Assembly: GCA_039621445.1 (NCBI GenBank) | Contig: CP154956.1 | Span: 20,239,295-20,303,294, forward strand | Source: Euglena gracilis | Lineage: Eukaryota > Euglenida > Euglenophyceae > Euglenales | Direction of reading: 5' to 3' | DNA: 64,000 nucleotides | In this document: positions 40,125 to 63,372 of the stretch, piece by piece | Layout: each line of letters begins with the position of its first letter | How positions within the stretch are numbered: the stretch's first letter is position 1 | Program-made: the position numbers and the translations under genes | Notes under the pieces: generated by a model | Database searches by the model: none | Told to the model about the DNA's origin: nothing | What the model saw: the letters and a program-made list of their open reading frames with translations, nothing else

Positions 40125-41918
40125 TGGGGGGAGGACAGGCCCCAGAAAGCTGTCCCGAGACCATGCCGGGCCAGACCATGAACTTGGCATGATCCCAGAA
40201 TTTCCGGAAGACCACAGCAACACGACCGTCCATATCTTCAAAGATGCATTAAAACACTGCAATGTGGGTACCTTGCCTGGCCGGCTGAAGGGGGAGTGGG
40301 AGGGGCGCCTCTCCCATCTAAAAAGTGGTGCGGCCAAAAATGACATTATCCACTTGGCACGAAAGGCTGGGCTGAAAAAACTGTGAAATATGTTAAAAAA
40401 ATTCGAACCCCAAAATCGACCCAAATCCCATTTTGGTCAAAATTGCCAAAATCATTGGCGTGAAGCACCAATTCCCTGGTAGCCCACTGGGTTCAATCTG
40501 GATCCCTTGGCAGGCAGGTGAGGGGGGGGCGGTCCGGACACCCCCTGTGGACAAGCCGTGACAACCCTCATATATTGAACCCTGGCCTGCACCCACTGGA
40601 AAACAGAATCTATGTCCGAGCACGGCATACCTCCGTTGCCACTGCGCCGGGTCAGCGGAGGGCGGTCATCTTGAAGGCGGCTGCGACAACGAAAGGGCAT
40701 ATGAGAGAGGCATGGACTTAGGGATCGTCCGCCAACAAACAGGCCAACCTCAGTGCGAGTGTCGGAAGTTAGGGCCGGGCGGTTCCCAACATTCGTGCCG
40801 TGGCTTTGATCCAGTGGTCGCAATGTCCGAATGGCAGCCTGTCGCGCTCACAACACCTCTCGATAAAACCAGCCCTTAATTATTTAACAGGGGGAGGTTG
40901 TTCTTTGGACAACGCAGAAATGAGCAGCTGATGTCATCAAAAAAATCCTTTGCGCTGCGTGCTATTATTGGAGTGAATCCATCAAACAGTTTCCCATCCA
41001 GGGTTTGTTGGCCGCTGATCATGCCGACCACAGACCACAGACCACAGACCACAATCCAGGGTTTGTTGGCCGCTGATTGTGCCGACCACAGACCACAGAC
41101 CACAGACCACAATCCAGGGTTTGTTGGCCGCTGATTGTGCCGACCACAGTGAACCCCCGACCCAGATGGGCAGTGGGAAGAGCGCAGGCGGGTTCGACTA
41201 TTTCGAACGGACACATGGTCCCCTGGACTATAAACAAGTGACTCAAAATTTTGCAAGAACTGGCGTTATTTTGGGAAGGAATTGCGGCACACGCTTTTGC
41301 TCTTGAGAGCGTAACGCTTCTTCTCGCAAGCACCATATTTTCTCCCCACAGATGATGATCAGGGCTGCCTACATGAGAGGAAGCCTCCAATAAAGTGGCG
41401 TGCCAAATTGGCACATGCAAACCTTCCCCCACACGACTTTGACCAGTCACAACACGTTCTATGCCAAAACAAAGCATAGAATGTTTTTGCCCCAAAACTA
41501 CATGGGAGGCAAAAGCTGACACTTTCTGATGGCGGTAAACAGAGAAATCATCTCATTGTTCGTGGAGCTGCAGAAATAAGGAGATCGTCCAATAACTTTC
41601 CATTCCAGGGGGGTAAAATTTTGGGGGGTTCATCTACCCAGTCGTTCACAACTCCATTTTCGTTATAAGCGTGTGATGGACCCATTGAGAGACTTTGGAT
41701 TTTTGAGCAAAAAATGTCCGTATGGCAAATTACAAATTTTTGTATTCGCCAATTTGTGTATTTGCCAACATGAGCCAGGGTGGCAGTGGCTAGGCAAAAA
41801 AAGGCGACAAATGCAAAGAGTATTGCTCTGGGAGGTTCGCTGATCGATGGGCAGTTCTACTGAGCACGGTCACGGGGCATCAGGGGAGAGGGGAAGGGAC
41901 AGCTGGCAGCTGAGAATA
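40125..41918. other. Intergenic region DRC12-like gene to uridine phosphorylase
   Basis: About 1.8 kb with no supported exon. A tandem repeat lies at 40998-41150. Confidence 0.6.
40998..41150. repeat. Tandem repeat GGGTTTGTTGGCCGCTGAT
   Basis: Between two and three copies of a roughly 58-base unit that itself ends in repeated GACCACAGACCACA. Copies start near 40999, 41054 and 41114. Confidence 0.9.
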
Positions 41919-42205
41919 TTAAACACACAAAGAAACGCCAGCGTGTCTCCCCCAGCGTATCGCGGGAGGGAACGGCGCCGATGGCAGTGGGCCAATGCGA
42001 TTCGTGCACGGCGGCCCGCGGGGGGACGGGGGGGGGGGGGGGGGGGGGGGAGGGGGGGGGGGCCGGAGGAGGTGCTGGTGGAGCCAGCGGAACACGAGGT
42101 CGGTCGGCCGGCCGATGAAGTCCGCCATCTGGGCGGCGGACAGGGCGACCTGGTCCCCCTCCATGCGGTTCAGCAGGCAGACGCAGACGCACGCCGTGGG
42201 CAGGC
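41919..42205 (-). CDS. UPP1: Uridine phosphorylase exon 8
   Basis: Acceptor CCTCCCCCAG. Reads LPTACVCVCLLNRMEGDQVA, then LSAAQMADFIGRPTDLVFRW and LHQHLLR. The frame continues through a run of about 28 C (poly-Pro) to a stop at 41919-41921. The family normally ends shortly after LHQHLLR, so the lower limit of this exon is doubtful. Confidence 0.75.
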
Positions 42206-45200
42206 CTGGGGGAGGGGCGGAGGGGGGGGGACTGGCATCCCGTCCGCCGGCAGAATAAAAACCGCAATAAAAATTCCGCATTAAATAAATAAATAACCGT
42301 AATAAATAAATAAAAAACCGCAATGAATATGAATGAGTTGGCCCTTTATTTGTTGAATGCAAATTATTATTTCTGTTTTTTTTGTTTCATGGGGACAATG
42401 TGGCATCTGCCAAAGACACACAGCAGTGGATTCAGGAATCTTCCCTGACAGATTGGGTGTTTAAATGACAGAAACATACTACTACCCCCCTCCCGGGGAG
42501 ACTGTCTCCAGACTAAATCAGCAAGTTGCTCAAATGATTGCGGCATTGCTTGAAAACCCTTTTCAGGCCAAAATTCTGAAAACGCTCTGAAAATGTGTAA
42601 GGCTGGGATTTCGTCCCAGGAGCTCGTTTATGGCATCAACGTGTGTGGTTCCTCCCAAAAGTTGCAAATCATGCAAGGAGGAGCCTGGGGTGTCTTCTCC
42701 GCCGATGCCATTCGTGAGAATAAACAGGCACCACCTCCCATTCGAAGCGGTGGAAACCGGTGCTTGAACTGGCACACTGGCACCCCCCCCCCATTCAACG
42801 CGTCCTCTGTTCGCCCGGGGGCACACCCAGCTGCTTGCCGAACGCCCCGAGGTAGTTGCTCTCCATCTCCACGTTACGCACCCCCAGCCCGTGGATGTGC
42901 CGCACGAACTCCATCTTCTGCTCCTCCGTGTAGTGGCAGAGGCTGCCGTCAACCCGGCCCTGCCCCTCGTAGAAACAGTCCGCCGTGAGCAGGCGGAAGG
43001 TCACCAACCTTCCGGTGCCCTGGAGGGCTTGGCACGACCCTGGTGGGGGAAGTGCCTGCCTGGCCGCGAGTCAAAAAGTGCCCCAAAATGGACTTTTCTG
43101 GGCCGAAAGTGCCTTGCCTGAGTCCCCAGATTTTGGTCCCCTTCGGGGGGGGGGGTCGGATCTGTGTGCGTTGGAGTGCCTGCCCAAGCACCAAGCAGGC
43201 ACCCCTCCCCTCGAGGTAAGGTCGGCATCACCTTAAAATTCAGCCTGGCTGTCATAGTCTTGCCCTTCTCCACCTGGGAGGGAGGGGTAAGCGTGTGGGA
43301 AATGGGAAAATTCGTGCGGTGCGCCAGTGTTCCGGGTGCCAGGAGTGTGCCAGGAAACAGAAAAGTGCAAATGAAAAGCAACTAACCCCCCCCTTAACAG
43401 AAGCGCGGGGCCGCTACAAGCGCAGGGTCCAAATAGAAGCGCACCCGCTGCCACCAGAGGCGGCGGTCCGCTATAAGCGCACCCGTGCTTCTAGTAAACC
43501 CGACCCCCCACTTATAAACCCATGCGCCTTGGCGGTTCTCTTTGCCTTCTCGTGTCTTCCGGGGGGGGGGTATAGGTCACGGTTCAGTGGTTGGGCCCGA
43601 GGGGGGGGTTATAAGTGGGGTTATAGTGGGGGGGGGGGTTATAGGATGGGGGGGGGGTTGCTGGTACGACGCGGCTCATCGCCACATGTAGCAGCAGCCA
43701 TTTGGTCGTCAACGGAATGAAAGGAGGACGTGCAGTCAACTCTTAGGGGGTCCACAATACCTTCTCAGCCACCCATGGCGGGGCGAGAAAGGCTGAACGT
43801 GTACCCTGGTTTCTCAGACACTAAACCGTGACCTATAACCTCCCCACTTATAACCCCCCCCCCGGGGCCAACCACTAAACAGGATCCTGTAACCCCCGGG
43901 GGGGGGGGGGGGGAAGGGGGGGGGTTAGAGGGAGGTACCTGGGAATCACGGAGTGGGTATGAGTGAAACAAATGCATAAATTCATTGTGACCGTGCATCA
44001 AATAAAATGTTCTCTCCACATTCAAATGTGGGAGAGGGATGGAATGCATGCTGGGGAAAAAAACCACACACCACACACAACACAACACACTGGGAGGTCA
44101 CCACGCACGCTGTACAACTCCTCCACAAGCTCAGGAGTGAACCCGTTCGATGGGCGCCGGACCATCTTTCCCAAAATCAAATCTGGGGACCCAACAGCTG
44201 GATGGGCAACTCTGTTGTACGGCCTAGGTGGCCGATCTCGTACTGAACACGTTGTTGGCTTGTTCCTTTGCCCAATCGTGCAGAAAAAACATTTTCCAGT
44301 GTAATAACCGGCACCAGGACCTGCAAAATGTTGGTGTGGTGTGGTGTGGTGTCCCAGGACTGCAGTGGGAAATGCAAAGCTTATGAAAATCAGAGTGCCC
44401 CATGGCAGGTGTTCCCACAGCATACGGCGCTCGTACACCTGGCATGTGTGTTTGAGAACCCACCGGTGGCTTCTTCATTGTAATGGGGGGTTGCAAGAAC
44501 GATTTGGGGCAGGTGATACCGAGCCACGCACGACATACACTTATATACATATATGTATGTATATAATATATATGGCAGGTGAGAACTTCAGTACCCTGCC
44601 GGGGGGGTACTAACCCTAACCCGAACCCTAACCCAACCCTTAGGGTTAGGGTTAGGGTTAGGGTTAGGGTTAGGGTTAGGGTTAGGGTTAGGGTTAGGGT
44701 GGTCATTGTGGGGGGAACTTTAATTCTCACCTGCTATATATATCATATACATATACATATACATACTTCCCATGTACTTCGACTTATTAAAAATTCTCTG
44801 GTCCCTGTAGGCAATTGTGCAAAGGAAATACACAGAAATTAACAAAGGGACCACTTACAAAAATCAGGAACGATCTGTTTGCACAAGTGCTCAAATGGAT
44901 GTTTCCGGAAATTGCGCACGTGTTTTTTTGTGCAATTACACAAGCGGTTCCTTAGTGTTATTGCACAAAGCAACAATTGTGCAATTACGAAAATGGTCCA
45001 TTCAGATGCTGGATTGGCTGTGTGGCCAAATATAAAGCCCAAATATAAAGACCCACCCCAAATAGAAAGCCCATTTACGGTGCCATTCAAGCTGGGAAAC
45101 AAAATATTTCTGGGGGATGAATGTTACGATTTTTCACAACACATGCTCTGTTTTGGGCAAGAATTATGCCTTTTGATAAAACTAGGGAATGAACAGCTGA

Positions 45201-48200
45201 AATTTTGGCAAAATTGGATTTTTATTGAATTTGAATCCTACTGAAGGTCATAGCGGCCGGCTCCAGAGCATACCGTTGCTCAAAATGCGTCTGACCCACC
45301 CCCAGAGGGGTTACTGACAGGTTTTTTCGGGGTGACTGAATGGTTTTGGGTCCGGACTCCCTCCCTGGGGGTGGGGTCGTCCAGGATCGGCCGAAAGTGA
45401 AGCTGGCGCTGGAGGCGCCGGGGGGAAAAAGAGGGGAAAGGGGGAGCCAAAAAAGGGGAACCAAAAAAAGTTCGTTGCAGAAATACATTGATTTTTGCCA
45501 TCTTTGGAGAAGTAAACAGAGATACCGACCCTAACCCCCCCCCCCAACCTGGGAACTGGGTGACGGGTTTTTGGAAAGTGACTGACTGGTTTTTTTTGAA
45601 AGCCAAAAGTGGCCCCTCTCTTCATTGGCATAGGAGGCTGTTGGTTGGTTGTAAAAGGGTTCCGTTGTGTGCGCAAAGAAACAAACAATTTCCCCTTGCA
45701 TGGCGCAACTGTGCAAAAAACATTGTCATTGCTGGTGTGTGGGTGTCACAGAGTCTCAACATAAGTAGGGTAGTGGCTGACCTGCCACAGAGTTCAACTG
45801 GCAACTGGTGGAGATCCTCTTGTGTTTTTAAATGCAAGGACCAGGGGGTTTCATGTGATTCGGTTGGTAATAAATTAAATAATGGTCAACTCGGGGGCGA
45901 TCAAAATTGGGGCGCCATGTTTCGGAGGGTCAAAAACATCAAATTTTGTCTGGGTTTCACCCCAGAAAATGGTGAGACTCAGCGTGCAACCAGCATTTCG
46001 GGAACTTGGACCCTAACCCCCGAAAATAAAACCTGTGTGTTCCTTTGCGCAAATGTCAAAGGAACGCGAAAAAGCTTAAATGCGAAATCGGCCGCCTAAG
46101 GATGGGTGGGGTGGGTTTTTGGTGAGGGTTAGGAATAGGGATAATGCTCTGGGCAGATTTCATGTTACAATTTGGGCAAAACTAGGCTGAAGGATATGGC
46201 TTGTATCACCCCCAAAACCCAAACCCTGTCATGCTTACCCTATTCCAAATCCTAACGTATTCCAAACCCCAACCTTCATCCAAATTTCCTAGACCTTATG
46301 CCTGATCGGCATGGGGGGAAAAATGGAAACCAGGACCGCAAGATCGAAGCTGGCCAGAGAAAGACGCGATGCACCCACGGGGCATTTGTGGTGAACCCTT
46401 GCCATTTCCGGTTTCCGAGAAAAGAATGATGAGACAGCGTGACTTTCGGGAATCTTTTGGACCTTGTTTGCAATCCAACATGGGCCAAGTGCCTGCATGA
46501 CCTGAATACTGTCACACGCGTTTATAACTACTGGGGATAACACCACCCCCATTGATGGGTCGGCCTTCGCCCGGGGGGGGGGGTACATATGTGCGAATCA
46601 GAGGGGGGTCCCCAAGCGGCAGGCAGAACTCCTCCTCCAGCTCGCCATTGAGGGCGTGGGTGGTGATGACCACCGTGCCGGCCGCCACCCCCACGCCGCC
46701 GCTGGTGCCGATGCGGATGATGGGCACGGCCCCCGCACCGCTGGCAGGCGGAATCCGACCAACCCCGGGGGGGGGGGGGGGCTTGGGGTGCTCTGTGCAG
46801 CGTGGGAGGGGAGAAGGAACCCTCCCCCCGGGAAACTGTCATGCCCGAGGACCTGTCAGGGTCCTGCTCGGGAAACCGTCAGGGTCCCCAGTACCGGCCA
46901 ACCTGTCATGATAGGAAGTTGTACAGGTCGCCGGTGCCGGCTGACCTTTCAGGTGACAGTTTCCCGGGGGGCTAAATACGACAACTTGGGGTCGGGGGTT
47001 GTGCCTGCCTGGCTGGGGGCAGAACTTTGCCCAAACCTGGCCCTTTGGCACCAGAATGCCTCATCCGAGGGCCCCACCCCAGCAGGCACTGTTGGCGGGT
47101 CACGTCCTTGGAATGCGTATCCACAGGCAGCCAGCCAGCCAGCCCCCCCTCCTCAGGAGGGGTCAGCAACGCCTTGAAATTCAGCCTGGCCGCTGTAGTG
47201 CAGCAGCTTCGCCACCTCGTGGAGCAGGATGGACAGGCTCGCCTGCCCGATCCCTGACGAGTCAAATCGAAGAATTGTTGATGAAAATCTGACCCCAAAA
47301 AATGAACACCCCCCCCAAATTGGCACCTTTGACGATTGTGAAATGCAAATGAGTAGTTTGGGCAACAGCTGATTCATGGACGGAGTTTATGTCAAAGAGG
47401 TGGGACTGCTGACCAGACACGACTGATTATCAGACTGCTCACCCCTCTGTCACTGACACGTCGGCAAGTACTGAGGACTCTGCAAAAATCCCCTGTAACG
47501 GCAGTTTTTGCCAGAGACCCAACAGCACAGGGGAAATCAGCGGGGGTTTGACAAATGACGGGTCGGCAGATACCAGACACCCCCTGTCAGCTTCTGGGGG
47601 GTTACGGGGCACGACCGTTTCTCGGGGGGTGCTCCACCGTCCCCGTGCCCGGTGCGGTGGGGCGGCAGGTCCACACCGTGGCTGCAGAGCAGGACCGGCC
47701 CCACCTTGTACGTGAGGTACCGCTCCGTCTTCCCGACCTGGAGGGCGACGCAGTCCGTCTCCGCCGCAAAGCGGTGAGCCAGAGCGCGGCGCCAGCGCAG
47801 CGCAGGGGAAGCCTAACCCCCCCCCTGTCACGTGACAAGTGAGCCGGCACAGGCCCGAGGTGGGGGCAAATCCTCCCCCAACTCCGAGAAGTTGGCGCCG
47901 GGCCAATTGGCAGAGGGGGAGCACTCTCAAAATCCAGGTTTGGTGAGGACGGGTCCAGAACCCAACTTTGTGGGTGGGACAGGAAATGGCATGACCTCCA
48001 CTGAGTGCGGTAAAAAGAAGTTTTCGAACAAAAGAGGCCCGTGAAAAATGGATAGCCCACCAAACAAAAAAAGAGCGAAAATAGCGGACGTGCGACTCTT
48101 TCTTTGCAAGGCACGTATGGACTTCACAGCCAACTTCCAGGGGGGGACGGATGGGCTCAAAACCTTGGGAAATTTTCCCCAAACAGGTCCAGCAATGCAG

Positions 48201-50227
48201 AGAACCCTTCTTGATAGCTTCTCGGCAATGCCCTGCACTGCCGGGATGTTGAACGTTTCTCGGGCCTGGCGGTATTCCTTGGGGTTGTGATGTCACCAGC
48301 TTTGCTCTACTGAAGGAGCCGCCCCTTGTACTGATGGGCTTTCATGTGGATGGACCCCTTTGGATCCTTTGTCGTTGCATGTCAGTAAGTGCTGCAAACG
48401 AGACCACGGCATCCGTGAACTGGGTGCCCTCCCCTGTCCCAAGGGCGAATACCTGCTGCAAGGGGCTATCCGTTGGTGATTTGAGTGCTGGGATAGCCCT
48501 GCCTGCCTGGAAGCTAAAGCTGCCGCAGCAGCGCAACAAAAAAAAACTTCCTTTGGTGCCGAAGGCGCGGAAGGGGGAAAAAAACTGACCTGAAATCGAC
48601 AACCATACAACACCACTCCCCACTCCCCCCAGCACCCCCCCCCACTCCCCCCACTCCCATTCAGCCCCACGGCCTCCCCAACCCCCCGGCTCTGCGCCGC
48701 CCAGGCGCGGTCGGGGGAGCCCATCATGAGCACCGCCTTGACGTCCCCGAACTGCCCCGGAAGGTCCTGGTGGCTGTGGAGGCCCCGGCAGGGGCGGGCC
48801 GGAGGCCAGAAGCCGGGAATTTCTTAAGGACCCTCCGGCTGGCAAAAAGGCTGCTGGCTGGAAATGAGCTGCTGGACCACCCCGGGGGATAGGGGGGTCC
48901 GGGGCTGGAGGGGGCTGGGCTGGGTTGGGTCGATGAAAAACAAAAGTTTCCAAATCATTTTTGCCATTTTCGACATTTTGGTGGATGGAGCTGGATCAAG
49001 GCTGGGGGGCTGTGATGGAGGAAGCTGTGATGAGGGGAAAAATGCAGGGATAGGTGAGCTGGGCAGGCCAGTTGGCTGGCCCGGCCTTTGGCCGGCTGCC
49101 CCGGCCTTTGGCCGGGCTGGACCCGAATTTATTTCACTCGACCCCCCGGGGGGGGCTCCCAGATCGAATTTGGGCTGCTGGCTGGCTGGACCCCCCCCGG
49201 GGGGGGTAGGTACCCTCCGGCTTAAGAAATCCCCTGGCCAGAAGGCAATGGGCTGTGGGGTCGACCACAACCCCCCCCCATGTCCAACGACCGGTAACCT
49301 CTGTCTCCAACTGGGGCGGGGGGGGGGGGTCGTTGGTCGGCGGTGTACCTCGGACCCCACCACACAAAAATGTCAAATTCTTCCTTCTGGCACTTTGCGC
49401 TGAAATTTTGGGCAATTTTAACAGGGCTTCGTCCAAAAAGTACCAAAAATAGCATTTTGGCCATTCTTGGCTGATTTTGAGAGCAAAAAACTTGGCCCGA
49501 GCTTTGCGCCGGGAGAGAAATCTGGCCAAAGGTCCGAGGTGTCCCCCGACTGGTTGTTGTGGTTATTGGACATCAGGGGTCTTTGGACATAGTGGTTGGG
49601 GATACATTCACTAGGTACATTGGGTTGGGAATACATCCACCCATCACTTTTGCCTGAGCCTAAACCCTCCCACCCACGTTTTTTTTTTTTTCACGGAAGT
49701 GGATGGCTTGCTTTAAAAAGACTGTTTTTTTGTAAAATGGAAAATGACCGGCCTTTCATCCCCCCCCCCCGGGGTCGCCCAAAACGAACCCAAAATAAGC
49801 CAAAAAACGCCTGAAAGAAATTTCCGGCACAGCCTTCGGCCAGGCAAAACTCATCCCACCCAGTATTGAAACCCCACCCCGGAGGACCACACAGGTTTTA
49901 AATGAATCTATGGTCAAGGCCTGTGGGAAAAGCGTGGCGAAAAAAGTCGATTTTTTGCAAAAGTTTCTGAAAGAATGCATCACAAACAAATCGGAAAAAA
50001 TTAGAAATCCAGAAAAAATTGCTGCCGGCACAAAAATGCAGAAAATACGGAACAAGACCCCGGGAGGTGCACCCGTGCACCCAAACAGTAGCCACCCTCT
50101 GAAGGGCAGCCCCTGGGCCAAGGTGATAGAGGTAGTCTGGGGCAGGCAGCGGATTACAATTGGCCAGGGCGAGGGGCGTCGGGCTCGCGGCCCGGAACAC
50201 ATCGTGGCAGGAGAAGGTGCGGGCCAT
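41919..50227 (-). CDS. UPP1: Uridine phosphorylase (EC 2.4.2.3), eight exons
   Basis: Cytosolic pyrimidine-salvage enzyme: uridine plus phosphate to uracil plus ribose-1-phosphate. Eight exons give the whole NP-I fold in order: DYLYHLG, LPGQFGDVKAVLMMGSP, YKVGPVLLCSHGIGQASLSI, IIRIGTSGGVGVAAGTVVIT (phosphate-binding IGTSGG), LGKMVRRPSNGFTPELVEEL, FYEGQGRVDG (uracil-binding Gln and Arg), NVEMES (ribose contact) and VCLLNRMEGDQ. Three introns are phase-perfect GT-AG (42206-42826, 43020-44108, 47254-47676), two are phase-perfect nonconventional (46740-47191, 48784-50118), one fits within one base, and one has unusual paired ends. About 345 residues, longer than the animal enzyme (about 310) only because of a Pro-rich tail in exon 8 that may not be real. 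Confidence 0.93.
42827..43019 (-). CDS. UPP1: Uridine phosphorylase exon 7
   Basis: Between AGCCCTCCAG and GTGTGCCC. Reads GTGRLVTFRLLTADCFYEGQ, then GRVDGSLCHYTEEQKMEFVR and VRNVEMESNYLGAFGKQL. FYEGQGR and NVEMES are the nucleoside-binding motifs. Confidence 0.93.
43020..43250. repeat. Dispersed GTGCCTGCC repeat, copy in uridine phosphorylase intron 6
   Basis: Contains AGTGCCTGCCTGGCC, AAAATGGACTTTTCTGGGC, GGGTCGGATCTGTG, GGAGTGCCTGCCCAAGCA, AGGTCGGCATCACCTTAAAA and TTCAGCCTGG. Related copies lie near 1835-1985, 32180-32350, 46995-47190 and 50690-50855. This copy starts right at the AG acceptor of exon 7. Confidence 0.65.
43385..43530. repeat. Dispersed AAGCGC repeat, copy 1
   Basis: CAGAAGCGCGGGGC, CAAGCGCAGGGTCCAAATAG, AAGCGCACCC and CGCTATAAGCGCACCCGTGC occur in the same order in the copy at 51970-52176. 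Confidence 0.7.
43565..43900. repeat. Inverted repeat with TATAGGTCACGG arms
   Basis: TATAGGTCACGGTTCAGTGG then TTGGGCCC and GGTTATAAGTGGGG at 43571-43622 recur in inverted orientation at 43823-43880 (TAAACCGTGACCTATAACC, CCACTTATAACCCC, GGGGCCAACCACTAAAC), with the blocks slightly reordered. In uridine phosphorylase intron 43020-44108. Confidence 0.65.
44109..44182 (-). CDS. UPP1: Uridine phosphorylase exon 6
   Basis: Ends at GTGCGTGG donor. Reads LILGKMVRRPSNGFTPELVE, then ELYS, the LGK..(I/V)R segment followed by the helix before the uracil loop. Confidence 0.85.
44540..44770. repeat. Head-to-head telomere-repeat palindrome in an intron
   Basis: CCCTAACCC-type units (44610-44640) run directly into about ten TTAGGG units (44640-44699), so the two strands of a telomere face each other. 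The outer flanks ATATGGCAGGTGAGAACTT (44571-44588) and AATTCTCACCTGCTATATAT (44722-44741) are inverted repeats, with AT-rich ATACATAT outside both. Located in intron 44183-46609. Confidence 0.85.
46610..46739 (-). CDS. UPP1: Uridine phosphorylase exon 5
   Basis: Begins GAGAVPIIRIGTSGGVGVAA, then GTVVITTHALNGELEEEFCL and PLG. The 5' edge is strict nonconventional (CTG 46745-46747). The 3' edge was placed after GGGG to give PLGDLILGK with exon 6; the alternative is a GTACCC donor at 46586, which breaks the frame. Confidence 0.88.
47192..47253 (-). CDS. UPP1: Uridine phosphorylase exon 4
   Basis: Acceptor GACTCGTCAG, 3' edge before GGCCAGGC (CAG at +4). Reads IGQASLSILLHEVAKLLHYS. Confidence 0.9.
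47677..47773 (-). CDS. UPP1: Uridine phosphorylase exon 3
   Basis: Reads RFAAETDCVALQVGKTERYL, then TYKVGPVLLCSH, with a GTGTGG donor. The upstream edge is nonconventional; GCGCAGAGC and GCTCTGG pair but CTG is one base further from the exon than usual. Confidence 0.88.
48698..48783 (-). CDS. UPP1: Uridine phosphorylase exon 2
   Basis: Reads LHSHQDLPGQFGDVKAVLMM, then GSPDRAWA. FGDVK..L.GGSP is the N-terminal NP-I signature. Confidence 0.9.
50119..50227 (-). CDS. UPP1: Uridine phosphorylase exon 1
   Basis: ATG at 50225-50227; reads MARTFSCHDVFRAASPTPLA, then LANCNPLPAPDYLYHL. The intron opens GCCCAGGGGC and closes GCCCCTGCCGGG, a textbook nonconventional pair. Confidence 0.88.
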
Positions 50228-50230
50228 GGC

Positions 50231-50232
50231 CT
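50231..50232 (-). promoter_or_regulatory. Putative spliced-leader acceptor of uridine phosphorylase
   Basis: A run of C then AG, three bases before the ATG, on the minus strand. Pattern-based. Confidence 0.4.
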
Positions 50233-51160
50233 GGGGGGGGGGGAGGGCGACCGGCATGCAAGGCAGGGAGATGGCGGGGCGGGGGGGGGGGCTGGTCTGC
50301 TCTGTGTGGCGGGCTTTGCAGTGACTGGAGATGTGGGGTCTCCCAACCAGGTGGGAGGGGGCCCAGGAGGCACTGAGTTGTAGGCACTGGGCATGGTGTC
50401 CGGCAGTGGTTTGGCCCGCCAAGCGCGAGGGACTGTTGGGAGAATCCGATGCACGCTGCACGCAGGGTTGGTGCATTGTCCAACACTGATGGGCCCACAG
50501 CAATGCTCCGGGATTCGGACGTTGATTCAGAGGGGGGGTGAAGACACAATGTGTCAATGGAACGGTACTTCAAACAGACACAATAGCAAATGATCCCCTT
50601 AATGCAACTGTGGCAAGGTTTGGTGCAAATGCTGAGCCAAGTTAACACATTTGAGAGAAAAGACATCTATTGCTGCCAAATGTGCAAATGTGCCCAAAAT
50701 GTGCTTTTCTGGGCTTGTGCCTAGGCCAAATTCCCAGGCACTTTTGGCCACGTACCCGACCCCTCCCGGGTGGGCGGATCTAGGTGCCTTGCCTGGACAG
50801 GCACCCCCCCCCCTCTCCAGGGTGGGGTCGGCACCGCCTTAAAATTCAGCTTGGGTGCTACCAAACAAATTATTGGCATTGACAGTTTCAGAGAATAATC
50901 CCTGGAAAAAATGCTCCAGAAATGTGGGTATCTCGAGGAATGTGTGGGAGTCATGTGCCCCAAATCCCAAGGTGATTGTGTGTCGCGGCCGCCCATCCGA
51001 CGGTAGGGGCACCATTCTCATCACCGCACTCAACTTCATTGGCCAGCCACAGGGGACGCTGGCCACTGTGATGTGCAGGTGTCGATGGGCTGTACACTGG
51101 GTATCAATACAACTGCCTTTTCCGCGGATCAAGCTTCAGCAGACCCACACAGGTGAGGGG
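50233..51160. other. Intergenic region, uridine phosphorylase to glycosyltransferase
   Basis: About 0.9 kb; a degenerate GTGCCTGCC-family repeat lies at 50690-50855. No exon or promoter recognised. Confidence 0.55.
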
Positions 51161-62900
<11,740 letters not shown>

Positions 62901-62948
62901 ATGGGGAGGCGCAGGGCTCACATAGCGGGCGATGGCGGCGTCCTCGGG

Positions 62949-62950
62949 CT
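62949..62950 (-). promoter_or_regulatory. Putative spliced-leader acceptor of the glycosyltransferase
   Basis: CCTCCCCCCCCCCAG on the minus strand. Pattern-based. Confidence 0.35.
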
Positions 62951-63315
62951 GGGGGGGGGGAGGCTGGGCTGCCCTGCCCAGGGCAGGGGAAAGCAACGGG
63001 CCGAGGCCAACCACAGCCGATGCGCAGCAAAATGCATGAAAACAAAATTTGGTATTCATTCTGGCGCATTTATTTTGCTCTAAAAAAGCTGTACAGTGTG
63101 TTAATGATCCGCGGTATTGAGCCGTGAAACTCTTCGGAATGTACTGAATGCGGCCAACAACAGAGGAAAAGAGAAAGAGAGGAAATTTGCCAACGTGGGA
63201 GGTGGCAGTGGCAGTGGATGAGATATTTGGATACTGCAAATCATACACTTGTGGGATATTTATTCCCGTCTCATTCTGAAGATTGCTCCTGTTGATCTGC
63301 ATGACTCCTCCCAAA

Positions 63316-63372
<57 letters not shown>

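Noticed and set aside
44640-44700. True chromosome end
   Set aside because: Only about ten TTAGGG units, flanked on both sides by exons of the same uridine phosphorylase gene, so it is interstitial.
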